Shown here piece by piece: positions 23,692 to 31,785 of a stretch of 45,460 nt of DNA (positions are counted from its first letter, which is position 1; the number at the start of each line of letters is the position of its first letter). The translations under genes were made by a program, and so were the position numbers. The DNA comes from an uncultured Verrucomicrobiales bacterium (GTDB lineage Bacteria; Verrucomicrobiota; Verrucomicrobiia; Limisphaerales; Palsa-1400), in the NCBI GenBank assembly GCA_903927905.1, contig CAIYOY010000102.1, positions 1 to 45,460 on the forward strand, written 5' to 3'. The notes under the pieces are model-generated. The model did no database searches, had not been told where the DNA came from, and worked only from the letters and a program-made list of their open reading frames with translations.

Positions 23692-24792
23692 TCACTTTCT
23701 TTTATGGCCGAATCCATAAACAGCGACCTTGTGCGGCCCCAGTTGATTGATGACCAGGACCAGATGTTCCACTTCGAAATTAGGCGCGGCGTATTTTTGA
23801 AAATAACCGACGTCCTCGTAATCCACCAACACCTTGGTCGGAAGAATCTGGATGCGCGGGCCTTCTCCCGGGTCCCCAAAAAAGCAGAGCAATTTGCCCT
23901 GCTCGTCAAAAATCTGCACCACTTGGGACATCGCATCCGCCGCGTAAAGCCGGTTTTCGTAATCCACCGCGATTCCTTTCAGCCGAGCAAACATTCCCAA
24001 CCCGTCGCCTTGCTCACCCACGGACCGCAAATATTTGCCATCGCCATCATAGACCTGCACCCGGTACCCGCCGGTGTCGCTGACATACAGCCGACCCTTC
24101 GTGTCCAGGGCGAGGTTCAAAGGCATGTAGAGCCCGGTCTGCTCATTGGTCGCGCCTGGTCCCTGGGGAAAGGCAAAAAGAAATTCCCGGGTTGTTTTGT
24201 TGAATACCCGGACATTGTGACCTTTCAGATCCGCAATGTAAATCCGGTCAGCGCCCACCGCCACGTCCCGTGGCCGCATTTCGTCCTTCTTGCCCATCGC
24301 GGCGAGATAATTCCCCTGCTTGTCGAAAATCACCACTTGCTCACGGGTGCTGTCGGCCACGTAGGCCGTGCCATCCGCGCGGTCAATAGCGATGTTCAAA
24401 GGCGTTACCAGGCGGCCCTCCCCCTTCGCCTCCAGCATCCCCATTCGCTCCGTTTGCAAATCAATCACCAGCACGGAACCCATGGCAGTGTCGCAAACAA
24501 AGATCTTCTTGTCGTAGGCCACCGCGCCATAAGGCTTGTTCAATTCCTTGGCGGCGGCTTTCTCGCCGGTTAAAAACGTCATCAAGCTCTTGTCTTCACG
24601 CTGCCGGAAGCTTCTTTCCGAACTGAAACCGGTCAGAAATTGGAGCCGCGGTTCATCCGGCGGCGGGGGGAAAAAAACATCCGTTTTGACCGTTTTGTTT
24701 GTTGTGACGCAGCCAGCCAGGAGAGCGGCGATGGTTCCGGCGCAAACCAGCGCAAGAATTGTCTTTTTCACTGTTTGATTGAATCTGTTCAT
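23692..24792 (-). CDS. NHL-repeat beta-propeller lipoprotein (copy 1)
   Basis: 366 residues with a lipobox (AALLAGC, about residue 28), a short linker, then six NHL-type blades, for example KPYGAVAYDKKIFVCDTAMG, TPLNIAIDRADGTAYVADST, RPRDVAVGADRIYIADLKG, MPLNLALDTKGRLYVSDTGG and RLKGIAVDYENRLYAADAMS. It is a paralogue of the lipoprotein at 19478-20506: same anchor, same PPPPDEPRLQFL opening. The two copies bracket the 11-heme cytochrome and the barrel. No catalytic residues are seen; a scaffold or cytochrome-docking role is the reasonable inference. Confidence 0.88.
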   Translation of the reverse strand: MNRFNQTVKKTILALVCAGTIAALLAGCVTTNKTVKTDVFFPPPPDEPRLQFLTGFSSERSFRQREDKSLMTFLTGEKAAAKELNKPYGAVAYDKKIFVCDTAMGSVLVIDLQTERMGMLEAKGEGRLVTPLNIAIDRADGTAYVADSTREQVVIFDKQGNYLAAMGKKDEMRPRDVAVGADRIYIADLKGHNVRVFNKTTREFLFAFPQGPGATNEQTGLYMPLNLALDTKGRLYVSDTGGYRVQVYDGDGKYLRSVGEQGDGLGMFARLKGIAVDYENRLYAADAMSQVVQIFDEQGKLLCFFGDPGEGPRIQILPTKVLVDYEDVGYFQKYAAPNFEVEHLVLVINQLGPHKVAVYGFGHKRK

Positions 24793-24929
24793 AATTGAAA
24801 GCTTTCTCTGGCCATGACTGTAAAAGGGGCCCTACAGCCTTACTCACCGTATTTTGTTATGTTTATGGCATTTATTGTTAAACCCTTTTTCCGGCGGCCC
24901 GGCGCTTCTCCGGGCGTACAGCAAACCGA

Positions 24930-24982
24930 GGCCGCACGTTGTCATGCGGCCCCGGGGCATTGGCAGCCGGTCACAGGCTGCC
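24930..24982 (-). terminator. Two tandem GC-rich hairpins after the tetraheme cytochrome gene
   Basis: Two perfect 7-bp stems lie just beyond the minus-strand stop at 24993. GGCAGCC (24962-24968) pairs with GGCTGCC (24976-24982), loop 7. GGCCGCA (24930-24936) pairs with TGCGGCC (24945-24951), loop 8. No clean T-run follows, so they may act as a pause, an mRNA-stabilising element or a leaky terminator separating the tetraheme gene from the NHL-barrel genes. Confidence 0.5.
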
Positions 24983-24992
24983 GTGGGGTTCC

Positions 24993-25784
24993 TCACTTGT
25001 CATGACAGGTCAGGCACAGTTGGCCGCCTTGAAGCGGAACCATTAAGGCATGGTCGTTGGCGATAGTGCCCGCCGTCCCAATGGTTTCATGAATGTCATG
25101 GCACGAGGCACATTCCATCGTCCGGGTGCCGGCCGAGCCCTTCACCATTTTGGCAATGATGGTTCCAGCAACAACCGGTTTGAGTTGGGGATCTTTTGCC
25201 ACCGCCGAGTCATAGTTAACACCTAACGGGTGCATGTGTGTCAGGTCGGTGCTGCCACCAACCGTTTCCACGGCAAAACTAGGCGCGAACACATTCGTGG
25301 TCACCGTGCCGTCACCGTTGAAGGTTGTTTTGCCATAGGCTTGATTGATGCCGATCGAGCCGTCATGACAGCTCAAGCAGGCGGCCGACGAACCGAGTCC
25401 GGTGATGGCAGGCAGACCGAGGGCGTTGAACGTGGCGCTGCCGCCTTGATCGTAGGTGGTGTAGCGGGTGGTCGCATTGGTCGCCGCATTGTGGTTCCAC
25501 AACGGCGCATTGACCGCGCTGTAAGCGGGGGCTTTATGCGGGATATGGCAAACTTGACAAGGGTTCTCATAGAAGGCTGAGGCGTTGACGCTGCCATCCG
25601 AGTTGGTTTTGGTCGCTCCACCCCATGCAAATTTGGCGGCTTGCACCTGGCTGTAACTGCCCGATCCACTCGACGAACTGAAGTCGTGGGTGCTGCCAAT
25701 GATGGTAGCTCGACCCGTGGTGGCCGTGATGGCTGCCACTGCTCCCAGGGCGATGCCTGCGAGGATTGTTTTCATTGTTTTCAT
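24993..25784 (-). CDS. Exported tetraheme c-type cytochrome
   Basis: 263 residues with a Sec signal (cleavage near TTGRA), a Ser/Gly-rich segment, and four haem sites: CQVCH, CLSCH, CASCH and CLTCH, the last only two residues from the C-terminus. The CHIPHKAP and CLSCHDGSIG blocks match those of the 12-heme cytochrome at 17727-19481, so it looks like a short relative. It is the first cytochrome gene after hemA in the direction of transcription. A hairpin-containing leader (25785-25933) separates them, so it may head the conduit operon. Confidence 0.88.
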   Translation of the reverse strand: MKTMKTILAGIALGAVAAITATTGRATIIGSTHDFSSSSGSGSYSQVQAAKFAWGGATKTNSDGSVNASAFYENPCQVCHIPHKAPAYSAVNAPLWNHNAATNATTRYTTYDQGGSATFNALGLPAITGLGSSAACLSCHDGSIGINQAYGKTTFNGDGTVTTNVFAPSFAVETVGGSTDLTHMHPLGVNYDSAVAKDPQLKPVVAGTIIAKMVKGSAGTRTMECASCHDIHETIGTAGTIANDHALMVPLQGGQLCLTCHDK

Positions 25785-25832
25785 AATCTATCTTTCTTCT
25801 AGCTAGTTTATTTTTTCATTTTTTAGTTTGGA

Positions 25833-25851
25833 GACGGGTCACAGACCCGTC
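25833..25851. repeat. GACGGGT-CACAG-ACCCGTC hairpin, copy of a dispersed repeat
   Basis: A perfect 7-bp stem with 5-base loop in the 149-bp gap between hemA and the tetraheme cytochrome gene. The core GGGTCACAGACCCG recurs at 45381-45397 (other strand) and partly at 1-17. It could terminate hemA transcription or act in the leader of the cytochrome operon, but its presence elsewhere argues for a dispersed repeat. Confidence 0.6.
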
Positions 25852-25933
25852 CACTTCTGGGTTCGATTCGAGTTCTAGCGCTAGAGCGCGGATCGCTCCA
25901 AAATTCTTATGGCTTGATTCAGTGTTCATAACA

Positions 25934-27064
25934 TCAGGCACAACAGGGCATGGCTTCACTCAGGCTGAAACCGGCTTGCGGCCGGGCCATCGGTTTAAAA
26001 ATCTTTTCCCGGGGCTGGGCGAGCTTGGTCATCAGCTCCACGATGTGCTGTTCCACGATCTCCCCGCAGAGTTCCAGTTCCTGCTCGCGCAGGGAGACAT
26101 TTTGACCGACGATTTGTTCCAGGTCATCAATGTCGTAAAGGAAGACGTTCTCCACTTGTTGCACGTCCTGGGCGATGTCCCGGGGGACGGCGATATCAAT
26201 GAGGAAAAGCGGGCGATGCGGTCTTTGTTTCATCACCGTGGCTACGTCTTCCCGATCCAGGATGGTCTCCGGGCAACCGGTGGAACTGACCACGATGTCC
26301 GCTTCGCACATCGCCGCCAGGCCGTCATCCATGTAATTGACGGCTTTGCCGCCAAACTCCGTGGCCAGCGCCTGGGCGCTTTCGAGCGACCGATTCGCCA
26401 CGATGATCAGCTTGACGCCGCGCTTGGCCAGATGCCGGACGCAGGCTTCGCCCATCTTGCCCGCGCCGATGATCATGACCGTCTTGTCTTGAAAATTGGA
26501 GCCAAAGATCTTTTCCGCCAATTGCACGGCGGCGCTGCCGACGGAAGTGGCCCCGCGACCGATGAGGGTTTTGGTGCGGACAGTTTTAGCCACCGATAGA
26601 GCCCGTTGAAACAGGCGATTGGTCACCTGGCCCGTGGTCTTGGCGCGATGCGCGGCTTCATAGGCGTTTTTGACCTGGCCGGTGATTTCCGTTTCACCCA
26701 GGACCATTGAATCCAGCCCGCTGGTCACGGAGAAAAGATGGCGGGCGGCGGCTTCGTCGGTATGGACATAAGCATAGGCGCTGACGTCGGTCTTGGTCCG
26801 GGCCAGAGAATTCAGCAGGGTGTCAACCGCTTGGCGATCCGAGGCGACACCGTAAAGTTCCACCCGGTTGCAGGTCGAAAGCACCACCACTTCGGAAAGG
26901 CCGCCTTTAACTTTCAACTGGCAGGCGGTGCAAGGCATGCGCCAGGGCTGAACGGCCAGCTTTTCCCGCACTTCCACCGGGGCCGTCTTGTAACTGACGC
27001 CTGCGGCGAACATCACCCGGGCTTCCCCCGGGGACACGAAAGTTGTTTTGGTTATCGTTCTCAT
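25934..27064 (-). CDS. hemA: Glutamyl-tRNA reductase
   Basis: 376 residues from the ATG at 27064; reduces Glu-tRNA(Glu) to glutamate-1-semialdehyde, the first step of C5-pathway haem synthesis. The catalytic Cys is in VVLSTCNRVELYG (about Cys65), the NADPH Rossmann motif is IIGAGKMGEACVRHLA, and SVTSGLDSMVLGETEITGQVK is the conserved signature. The C-terminal dimerisation domain is shorter than usual and ends in CCA. The open frame runs to 27580, but upstream residues have no family resemblance; an ATG at 27091 is the other plausible start. No clear Shine-Dalgarno is seen for either. It is divergent from feoA. Confidence 0.93.
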   Translation of the reverse strand: MRTITKTTFVSPGEARVMFAAGVSYKTAPVEVREKLAVQPWRMPCTACQLKVKGGLSEVVVLSTCNRVELYGVASDRQAVDTLLNSLARTKTDVSAYAYVHTDEAAARHLFSVTSGLDSMVLGETEITGQVKNAYEAAHRAKTTGQVTNRLFQRALSVAKTVRTKTLIGRGATSVGSAAVQLAEKIFGSNFQDKTVMIIGAGKMGEACVRHLAKRGVKLIIVANRSLESAQALATEFGGKAVNYMDDGLAAMCEADIVVSSTGCPETILDREDVATVMKQRPHRPLFLIDIAVPRDIAQDVQQVENVFLYDIDDLEQIVGQNVSLREQELELCGEIVEQHIVELMTKLAQPREKIFKPMARPQAGFSLSEAMPCCA

Positions 27065-27265
27065 GTTATTGCGACTATTTGCGCTATTCATTACGGGGTC
27101 AGCATGACGCGGATGCAAAAACGCCACTACACCCCCCTTGCCAACCACTGGACATTTTTTGCTCTGATGGTTTTTGGCCTGAACAAAAAATGAGGGATAA
27201 AGGACAAAAGATGCGGAGCCAGAAAGCGCCGGGGTTTCTAGAGTGGGAGAGAAATTAAACAAGAT
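27065..27265. promoter_or_regulatory. Divergent hemA / feoA intergenic region
   Basis: 201 bp between the hemA start (minus) and the feoA start (plus) must hold promoters for both a haem-synthesis gene and an iron-uptake gene. I see GGGAGAG ahead of feoA as a weak ribosome-binding site. I do not see a convincing Fur box or paired promoter elements by eye. Confidence 0.4.
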
Positions 27266-27604
27266 ATGAACACTTTTCCGCACGCCACCGAGCCAGTCAG
27301 CGAATCTCCCTCCGACGCCCCGGCTCATTGCTCCAGCCCCGCCTCCTGCCCGCTGAGCCATATCCGCGCCGGCATGTCCGTCCGCATCAAACATCTGACT
27401 GCGCCCGATGATGTCAGCCTGCGCCTGCGTGAAATCGGTTTTGTCGAAAATCAGGTGATTAAACTTCTGATGTACCAGACCAACTTGATCTGTCAGGTTT
27501 GTAATGCCCGGCTGGCGCTGAGCGCCCAATTGGCCCAAATGATCATCGTCGAACCCGCCACCAGTTCTTATGCCTTTCAATTTCTTCCGAAAGAACCCTT
27601 ATGA
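27266..27604 (+). CDS. feoA: FeoA-family SH3-like protein
   Basis: 112 residues. Residues about 33-100 match the small FeoA domain: the PLSHIRAGMSVRIKHL opening, RLREIGFVENQVIKLL core, and QVCNARLALSAQLAQMIIVEP close. FeoA assists ferrous-iron uptake through FeoB. The first 32 residues are an extra Cys-containing tail (HCSSPASCPL) not typical of FeoA. No feoB is in the window. The stop overlaps the next start (ATGA), coupling it to a radical SAM gene. The domain is well supported; an iron-uptake role is not, as lone FeoA-like domains also occur in other contexts. Confidence 0.75.
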   Translation: MNTFPHATEPVSESPSDAPAHCSSPASCPLSHIRAGMSVRIKHLTAPDDVSLRLREIGFVENQVIKLLMYQTNLICQVCNARLALSAQLAQMIIVEPATSSYAFQFLPKEPL

Positions 27605-28470
27605 CTATTTCACCCCCTCTTCCTGCGCGCCGGGGAACAGCCTTCGGTTGTTCTCGAAATTTCCTGGGCAACCGCTTTGTGTATGTGGTGGTGTCCCCGC
27701 GCGCGCGCGGGTTGTCCATCGGCATCAATCTCAACCCGGATCGTTATTGCAACTTTGATTGCATCTATTGCGAGGTGGATCGGACCCAGCCGCTGGCGGC
27801 GCAGGAACTGGATTTCGAGGTTTTGGGACAGGAACTGCAGCGAACCCTGGATTTGGTGCGATCCGGAGCGATTATTCACCATCCCTCTTTCCAAAACATG
27901 CCGTCCGCCTTGCTGAAGCTGCAACATGTGGCCATGAGCGGAGATGGCGAACCGACCTTGTGCCAGACGTTCCAAAAGGTGACGGAGACCGTCCTGCACG
28001 TGCGGGCGCGGCGTGGCAATGAATTTTTTAAGGTCGTGCTCATCACCAACGGCACCGGCCTGGATCTGCCGGAAGTCCAGGCGGGGTTGAAAGCTTTCAC
28101 CCGCCGGGACGAAATTTGGGTCAAGCTGGAAGCCGGCACGCAAGAGTATATGAACCGGCTGAACCGTTCCGATGTCCCGCTGGAAAAGGTGATGGCCAAC
28201 ATCCTGCTCATCAGCCGGGAATTCCCGGTGGTGATCCAAAGCTTGTTTCCCATGATCAACGGCGAGGAACCGGAGGCGGAAGAGATCCAGCAATTTGCGC
28301 AAAGGCTCAAGGAGTTAAAGGAGCAAGGGGCAAAAATTCCCTTGGTGCAGATTTATTCAGCCACCCGGCCGACGGTGCATTCGGAATGCGGGCATCTGCC
28401 ATTGAAAACATTGTCAAATATCGCCCAGGTCGTGCGCGAAGTGACCGGCTTGAAAGCCGAGGTCTTTTAA
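27601..28470 (+). CDS. Radical SAM protein of unknown substrate
   Basis: 289 residues with the CX3CX2C cluster motif in RYCNFDCIYCEVD (Cys50, 54, 57), a MSGDGEPTL motif like the GGEP SAM-binding segment, VVLITNGTGLDLPEV, and VKLEAGTQEYMNRLNR. There is no SPASM Cys cluster, so it belongs to the compact wybutosine-synthesis-like or activase-like group. The N-terminus starts within feoA (four-base overlap). A link to iron-sulphur or haem metabolism is only suggested by that overlap and by the nearby hemA. Confidence 0.85.
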   Translation: MTISPPLPARRGTAFGCSRNFLGNRFVYVVVSPRARGLSIGINLNPDRYCNFDCIYCEVDRTQPLAAQELDFEVLGQELQRTLDLVRSGAIIHHPSFQNMPSALLKLQHVAMSGDGEPTLCQTFQKVTETVLHVRARRGNEFFKVVLITNGTGLDLPEVQAGLKAFTRRDEIWVKLEAGTQEYMNRLNRSDVPLEKVMANILLISREFPVVIQSLFPMINGEEPEAEEIQQFAQRLKELKEQGAKIPLVQIYSATRPTVHSECGHLPLKTLSNIAQVVREVTGLKAEVF

Positions 28471-28739
28471 GCAGACAAGCAACGATTCGCCTCGTTCGTA
28501 ATGTGCTGCGGGCAGGAAACCGCTAACACTGAAGACTCTGAAACCGCGTCATTGCTTGGGAAATTGAATTTTGGCGGGGCCACCCAAACTGGTTGCATGA
28601 CCGGCTTCTTCATATCCACCAGCCTTAATCCCTGTGGGCCACATGGAATTTTCCGCAATTTATGCGAAGGCAATCACAAGAGATGGTTAGCTGAAAACAC
28701 CGTCTGGCTCGAAGCTCTACGAGGTATCAAACAATCAAA

Positions 28740-30374
28740 ATGAATACGATGACAAACGCCCCTGCTGCAGTCGGCCAAGATAACGGCCCGACTCGAACCA
28801 TTGCTTCGACCCTGACGTTGACCGGCTTGGGCAACATGATGACCCGTTATGGCTACTCGCCGGAAACACGGGAAATCATCGCCTCGGAAAATCTTTTGCC
28901 CTCGGGCCTGTTGAGCCGGCTGCAGGCCACTTACCCCCAACACTCGGGATTACAGGAAACCCGGCCCTTTTTATTTCACGACCGCGAACAGTATTCGGGG
29001 CTGGATGGATTCCGGCAGGTCCTCGCGATCCTCGCCAATAACGGAATCAAACTTGGCCAGATCCCGGAACGTGAATTGTTCGTGGAAGTGTACCGTTTCA
29101 AGGCGTCCCGTCACATTCTCAACAGCATCAACTGGAACGATTATGAGCACGATCAAATGTTTCAGCTTGTGTTCCCGCAACCCGGCATGATGCGAAAAAA
29201 AGTCGCCGCCGCCTATGTCGCGGCCCAATCCGACGTGGAACGCGAGCGCGTCGTGCAGGATTACATGGAAGAAACCAATCCGCACGACGGCAAGCAGTTG
29301 CTCAACAAACCGTGGCTGGAAAAAGAGGATGGGGGCATCGAAATCCTGGAAGGCAGCCAGCATAAATATCCGCAATGCCAGTTGGTCTTCGATCATACCA
29401 CGCAGAATTGCTTCGCCTTTTGCACCTATTGTTTCCGCCACGCGCAGGTGCGGGGCGATCACGACATGTTTATCCAGGAAGATGTTGCCCAGATTCACCG
29501 CTATCTCCGCGAGCACAAGGAAGTCACCGACATGCTCATCACCGGAGGCGACGCGGGCTATCTGCCCGTCGATCGCCTGCGCCAATACGTGACGCCCATC
29601 CTGGAAGATCCGGCCTTGTTGCATATCCGCGCGGTCCGGATCGGCTCCCGCATGCTCACCTTTCAACCCGAACTGATCCTCTCCCGCAAATACGATAAAA
29701 TGCTCCACCTGTTTGACACCATGCGCGATAACGGCGTGCAATTGTCCTGGATGGCGCATTTTTCCACCCCGCGCGAATTGCTCAATCCCAGCACCATCGC
29801 CGCCATCCGCCGGTTGCAAAACCACGGCGTGGTCGTGCGCAGCCAAAGTCCGATCATGAACCATGTCAGCCTGTTCACCGACAAAAACGGCAAGGTGGAT
29901 GTGCAGCGCTCGGCGCAAAACTGGATTGATCTCGCGCACATCCTCGCGACCTTGTCCGTGCGTTTCCACTCGATGTATTGCGCCCGCAACACTGGCGAGC
30001 ATCATTATTTTACCGCGCCTTTGGCCGACATCGAAAAGGTCGCCAATCTCGTCTATCGCTCGCTCGCTTCGCTTCATCGGCCCTCGCGTTACATCACCAT
30101 GACCACTTCCGCCGGCAAACTTTCCCTGCTCGGCACCTGCGAGGTCGGCGGCAAAAAAGCTTTTGCCCTGAAATTCAACGAAAGCCGCAACATGGCCTGG
30201 ATGGATAAAGTGTTCCTTGCCCAATACGACGAAAAAGAAAACCGCATTGATCAGCTCGTTCCTTTCGACACTGACCAATACTTTTTCGAGGATGATCTGA
30301 AGGGGATCGAAAATGAATTGGCCGCCGTCCATCAGAAACATTTTGGCGAACCGGCCGTGGAAGGAGAGCGGTGA
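28740..30374 (+). CDS. KamA-family radical SAM 2,3-aminomutase, substrate probably not lysine
   Basis: 544 residues, longer than the ~420 of lysine 2,3-aminomutase because of an N-terminal extension of about 130 residues. The [4Fe-4S]/SAM motif is CFAFCTYC (Cys224, 228, 231) followed by FRHAQVRGD. ITGGDAGYLP and RIGSRMLTFQPELI match KamA. The PLP Lys is probably Lys460 in TMTTSAGKLSLLG, aligning with the PGGGGK region of KamA. By eye, the two Asp residues that grip the lysine side-chain amine (Asp293 and Asp330 of the clostridial enzyme) are replaced here by Ala415, next to Arg416, and by a Thr. That points to an acidic side chain such as glutamate or 2-aminoadipate. It is the first gene of a five-gene operon. 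Confidence 0.82.
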   Translation: MNTMTNAPAAVGQDNGPTRTIASTLTLTGLGNMMTRYGYSPETREIIASENLLPSGLLSRLQATYPQHSGLQETRPFLFHDREQYSGLDGFRQVLAILANNGIKLGQIPERELFVEVYRFKASRHILNSINWNDYEHDQMFQLVFPQPGMMRKKVAAAYVAAQSDVERERVVQDYMEETNPHDGKQLLNKPWLEKEDGGIEILEGSQHKYPQCQLVFDHTTQNCFAFCTYCFRHAQVRGDHDMFIQEDVAQIHRYLREHKEVTDMLITGGDAGYLPVDRLRQYVTPILEDPALLHIRAVRIGSRMLTFQPELILSRKYDKMLHLFDTMRDNGVQLSWMAHFSTPRELLNPSTIAAIRRLQNHGVVVRSQSPIMNHVSLFTDKNGKVDVQRSAQNWIDLAHILATLSVRFHSMYCARNTGEHHYFTAPLADIEKVANLVYRSLASLHRPSRYITMTTSAGKLSLLGTCEVGGKKAFALKFNESRNMAWMDKVFLAQYDEKENRIDQLVPFDTDQYFFEDDLKGIENELAAVHQKHFGEPAVEGER

Positions 30375-31081
30375 TTGACAAACGCGCATCTTCCGCCGCT
30401 GTGGCCGTTGCGGCCGTCCACGATGGCGCGACGGTGATGATCGGCGGATTCGGCGAGGCCGGAAGCCCCATCGAATTGATCCACGCCTTGATCGATCACG
30501 GCGCGCGCAACCTGACCGTCGTCACCAATAACACCGGCAGCGGACAGGTAGGGTTGGCTGCGCTCATCGCCAACGGCCAGGTCGGAAAGATGCTTTGCTC
30601 CTATCCGCGCAGCGCCAATTCCACCGTTTTTCCCGAGCTTTATCGTCAGGGGAAAATTCAGCTTGAGCTGGTGCCGCAGGGAACGTTGGCCGAACGCATC
30701 CGGGCTGGCGGCGCGGGCATCCCCGCCTTTTTCACCGCCACTTCCGTCGGCACCGTTCTGGCCAAAGGCAAGGAACAGCGCAGTTTTGCCGATCGCGACT
30801 ACGTGATGGAATACGGCTTGCGCGCCGACTTCGCGCTGGTCAAAGCGGAAAAAGCCGATCGCCACGGCAATTTGATATACAACAAGACGGCGCGAAATTT
30901 CGGCCCCATCATGTGCATGGCTGCGGCCACGACCATTGTGCAAGTGAAAGAGTTGGTTGAAGCCGGCGGCCTTGATCCCGAGGAAATCGTGACCCCGGGA
31001 ATCTTCGTGAATCGGGTCGTGGTCGTCCCCCATCCGGCGCAGGAATCGCAACTGGTCAAGGAAGGACGGTGCTACCCATGA
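30371..31081 (+). CDS. pcaI: 3-oxoadipate CoA-transferase subunit A
   Basis: 236 residues from a GTG start that overlaps the kamA stop (GTGA). It is the alpha subunit of an SCOT-type CoA transferase. Motifs are MIGGFGEAGSPIELI (GGFG glycine loop), VVTNNTGSGQVGLAAL, and ELVPQGTLAERIRAGGAGIPAFFT. The KTARNFGPIMCMAA segment and overall length match PcaI more closely than acetoacetate transferase AtoD. It moves CoA from succinyl-CoA to a 3-oxo acid together with the next gene. As no ring-cleavage genes are present, its substrate must come from elsewhere. Confidence 0.87.
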   Translation: MIDKRASSAAVAVAAVHDGATVMIGGFGEAGSPIELIHALIDHGARNLTVVTNNTGSGQVGLAALIANGQVGKMLCSYPRSANSTVFPELYRQGKIQLELVPQGTLAERIRAGGAGIPAFFTATSVGTVLAKGKEQRSFADRDYVMEYGLRADFALVKAEKADRHGNLIYNKTARNFGPIMCMAAATTIVQVKELVEAGGLDPEEIVTPGIFVNRVVVVPHPAQESQLVKEGRCYP

Positions 31082-31785
31082 GCGCGGCGAAACATCATTC
31101 CGGCTGGAATCGGGAGGAAATGGCCCGGCGCGTGGCTGCCGACATTCCCGACGGCGCTTACGTCAATCTGGGCATCGGCATTCCCGAGTTGGTGGCGCAA
31201 TTCGTTCCCGCCGGGCGCGAAGTCATTTTCCAAACCGAAAACGGTTTGCTCGGCATGGGTCCCGCGCCCACACCCGGCGCGGAAGATCCGGAGTTGATCA
31301 ATGCGGGCAAAAAGGCCGTCACCGCCCTGCCGGGCGCGGCCTATTTCCATCACGCCGACAGCTTCGCCATGATTCGCGGCGGACATATTGATATTTGTGT
31401 GCTCGGCGCGATGCAAGTTTCCGCACAAGGTGATCTGGCGAATTGGTCCACCGGCGAGAGCGATGCCATCCCGGCGGTGGGCGGCGCAATGGATCTGGTG
31501 GCCGGAGTCAAACAAATTTGTATCGTCACGGAACACACCACCAAAACCGGCGAACCAAAAATCGTCACTGCCTGCACGTATCCGTTGACCGGCAAAGCCG
31601 TGGTGGATCGGATCTACACCAACCTCGCGATCATTGATGTGACCGCAGACGGACTGGCCGTCACCGCTCTCGCGCCCGGTGTGAGCTTCGATGATGTTCA
31701 GGAAAAAACCGGCGCAACACTCCTTGACCATACCCAACACAAGCCGGCCCGCCAGTCGCTCGCCAGTGTTGGAGAAAATATATGA
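31078..31785 (+). CDS. pcaJ: 3-oxoadipate CoA-transferase subunit B
   Basis: 235 residues from the ATG at 31078, which overlaps the pcaI stop (ATGA) and has AAGGA at a suitable distance; a GTG at 31069 is too close to that site. It is the beta subunit. The catalytic Glu is in the FQTENGLLGMGPAP segment. HHADSFAMIRGGHIDI and GDLANWSTG follow, with the SDAIPAVGGAMDLVAGVKQI block of PcaJ. With PcaI it forms the heterodimeric transferase that makes 3-oxoacyl-CoA and releases succinate. Confidence 0.88.
   Translation: MSAAKHHSGWNREEMARRVAADIPDGAYVNLGIGIPELVAQFVPAGREVIFQTENGLLGMGPAPTPGAEDPELINAGKKAVTALPGAAYFHHADSFAMIRGGHIDICVLGAMQVSAQGDLANWSTGESDAIPAVGGAMDLVAGVKQICIVTEHTTKTGEPKIVTACTYPLTGKAVVDRIYTNLAIIDVTADGLAVTALAPGVSFDDVQEKTGATLLDHTQHKPARQSLASVGENI

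Noticed and set aside
27065-27580. Upstream extension of hemA to a 548-residue protein
   Set aside because: The extra 172 residues have no resemblance to glutamyl-tRNA reductase and overlap the divergent feoA gene. Family alignment starts at FAAGVSYKTAPVEVRE.
28971-30389. 472-codon minus-strand ORF antisense to the KamA gene
   Set aside because: No family motif, no ribosome-binding site, and the plus strand encodes an intact radical SAM enzyme with cluster and PLP motifs.
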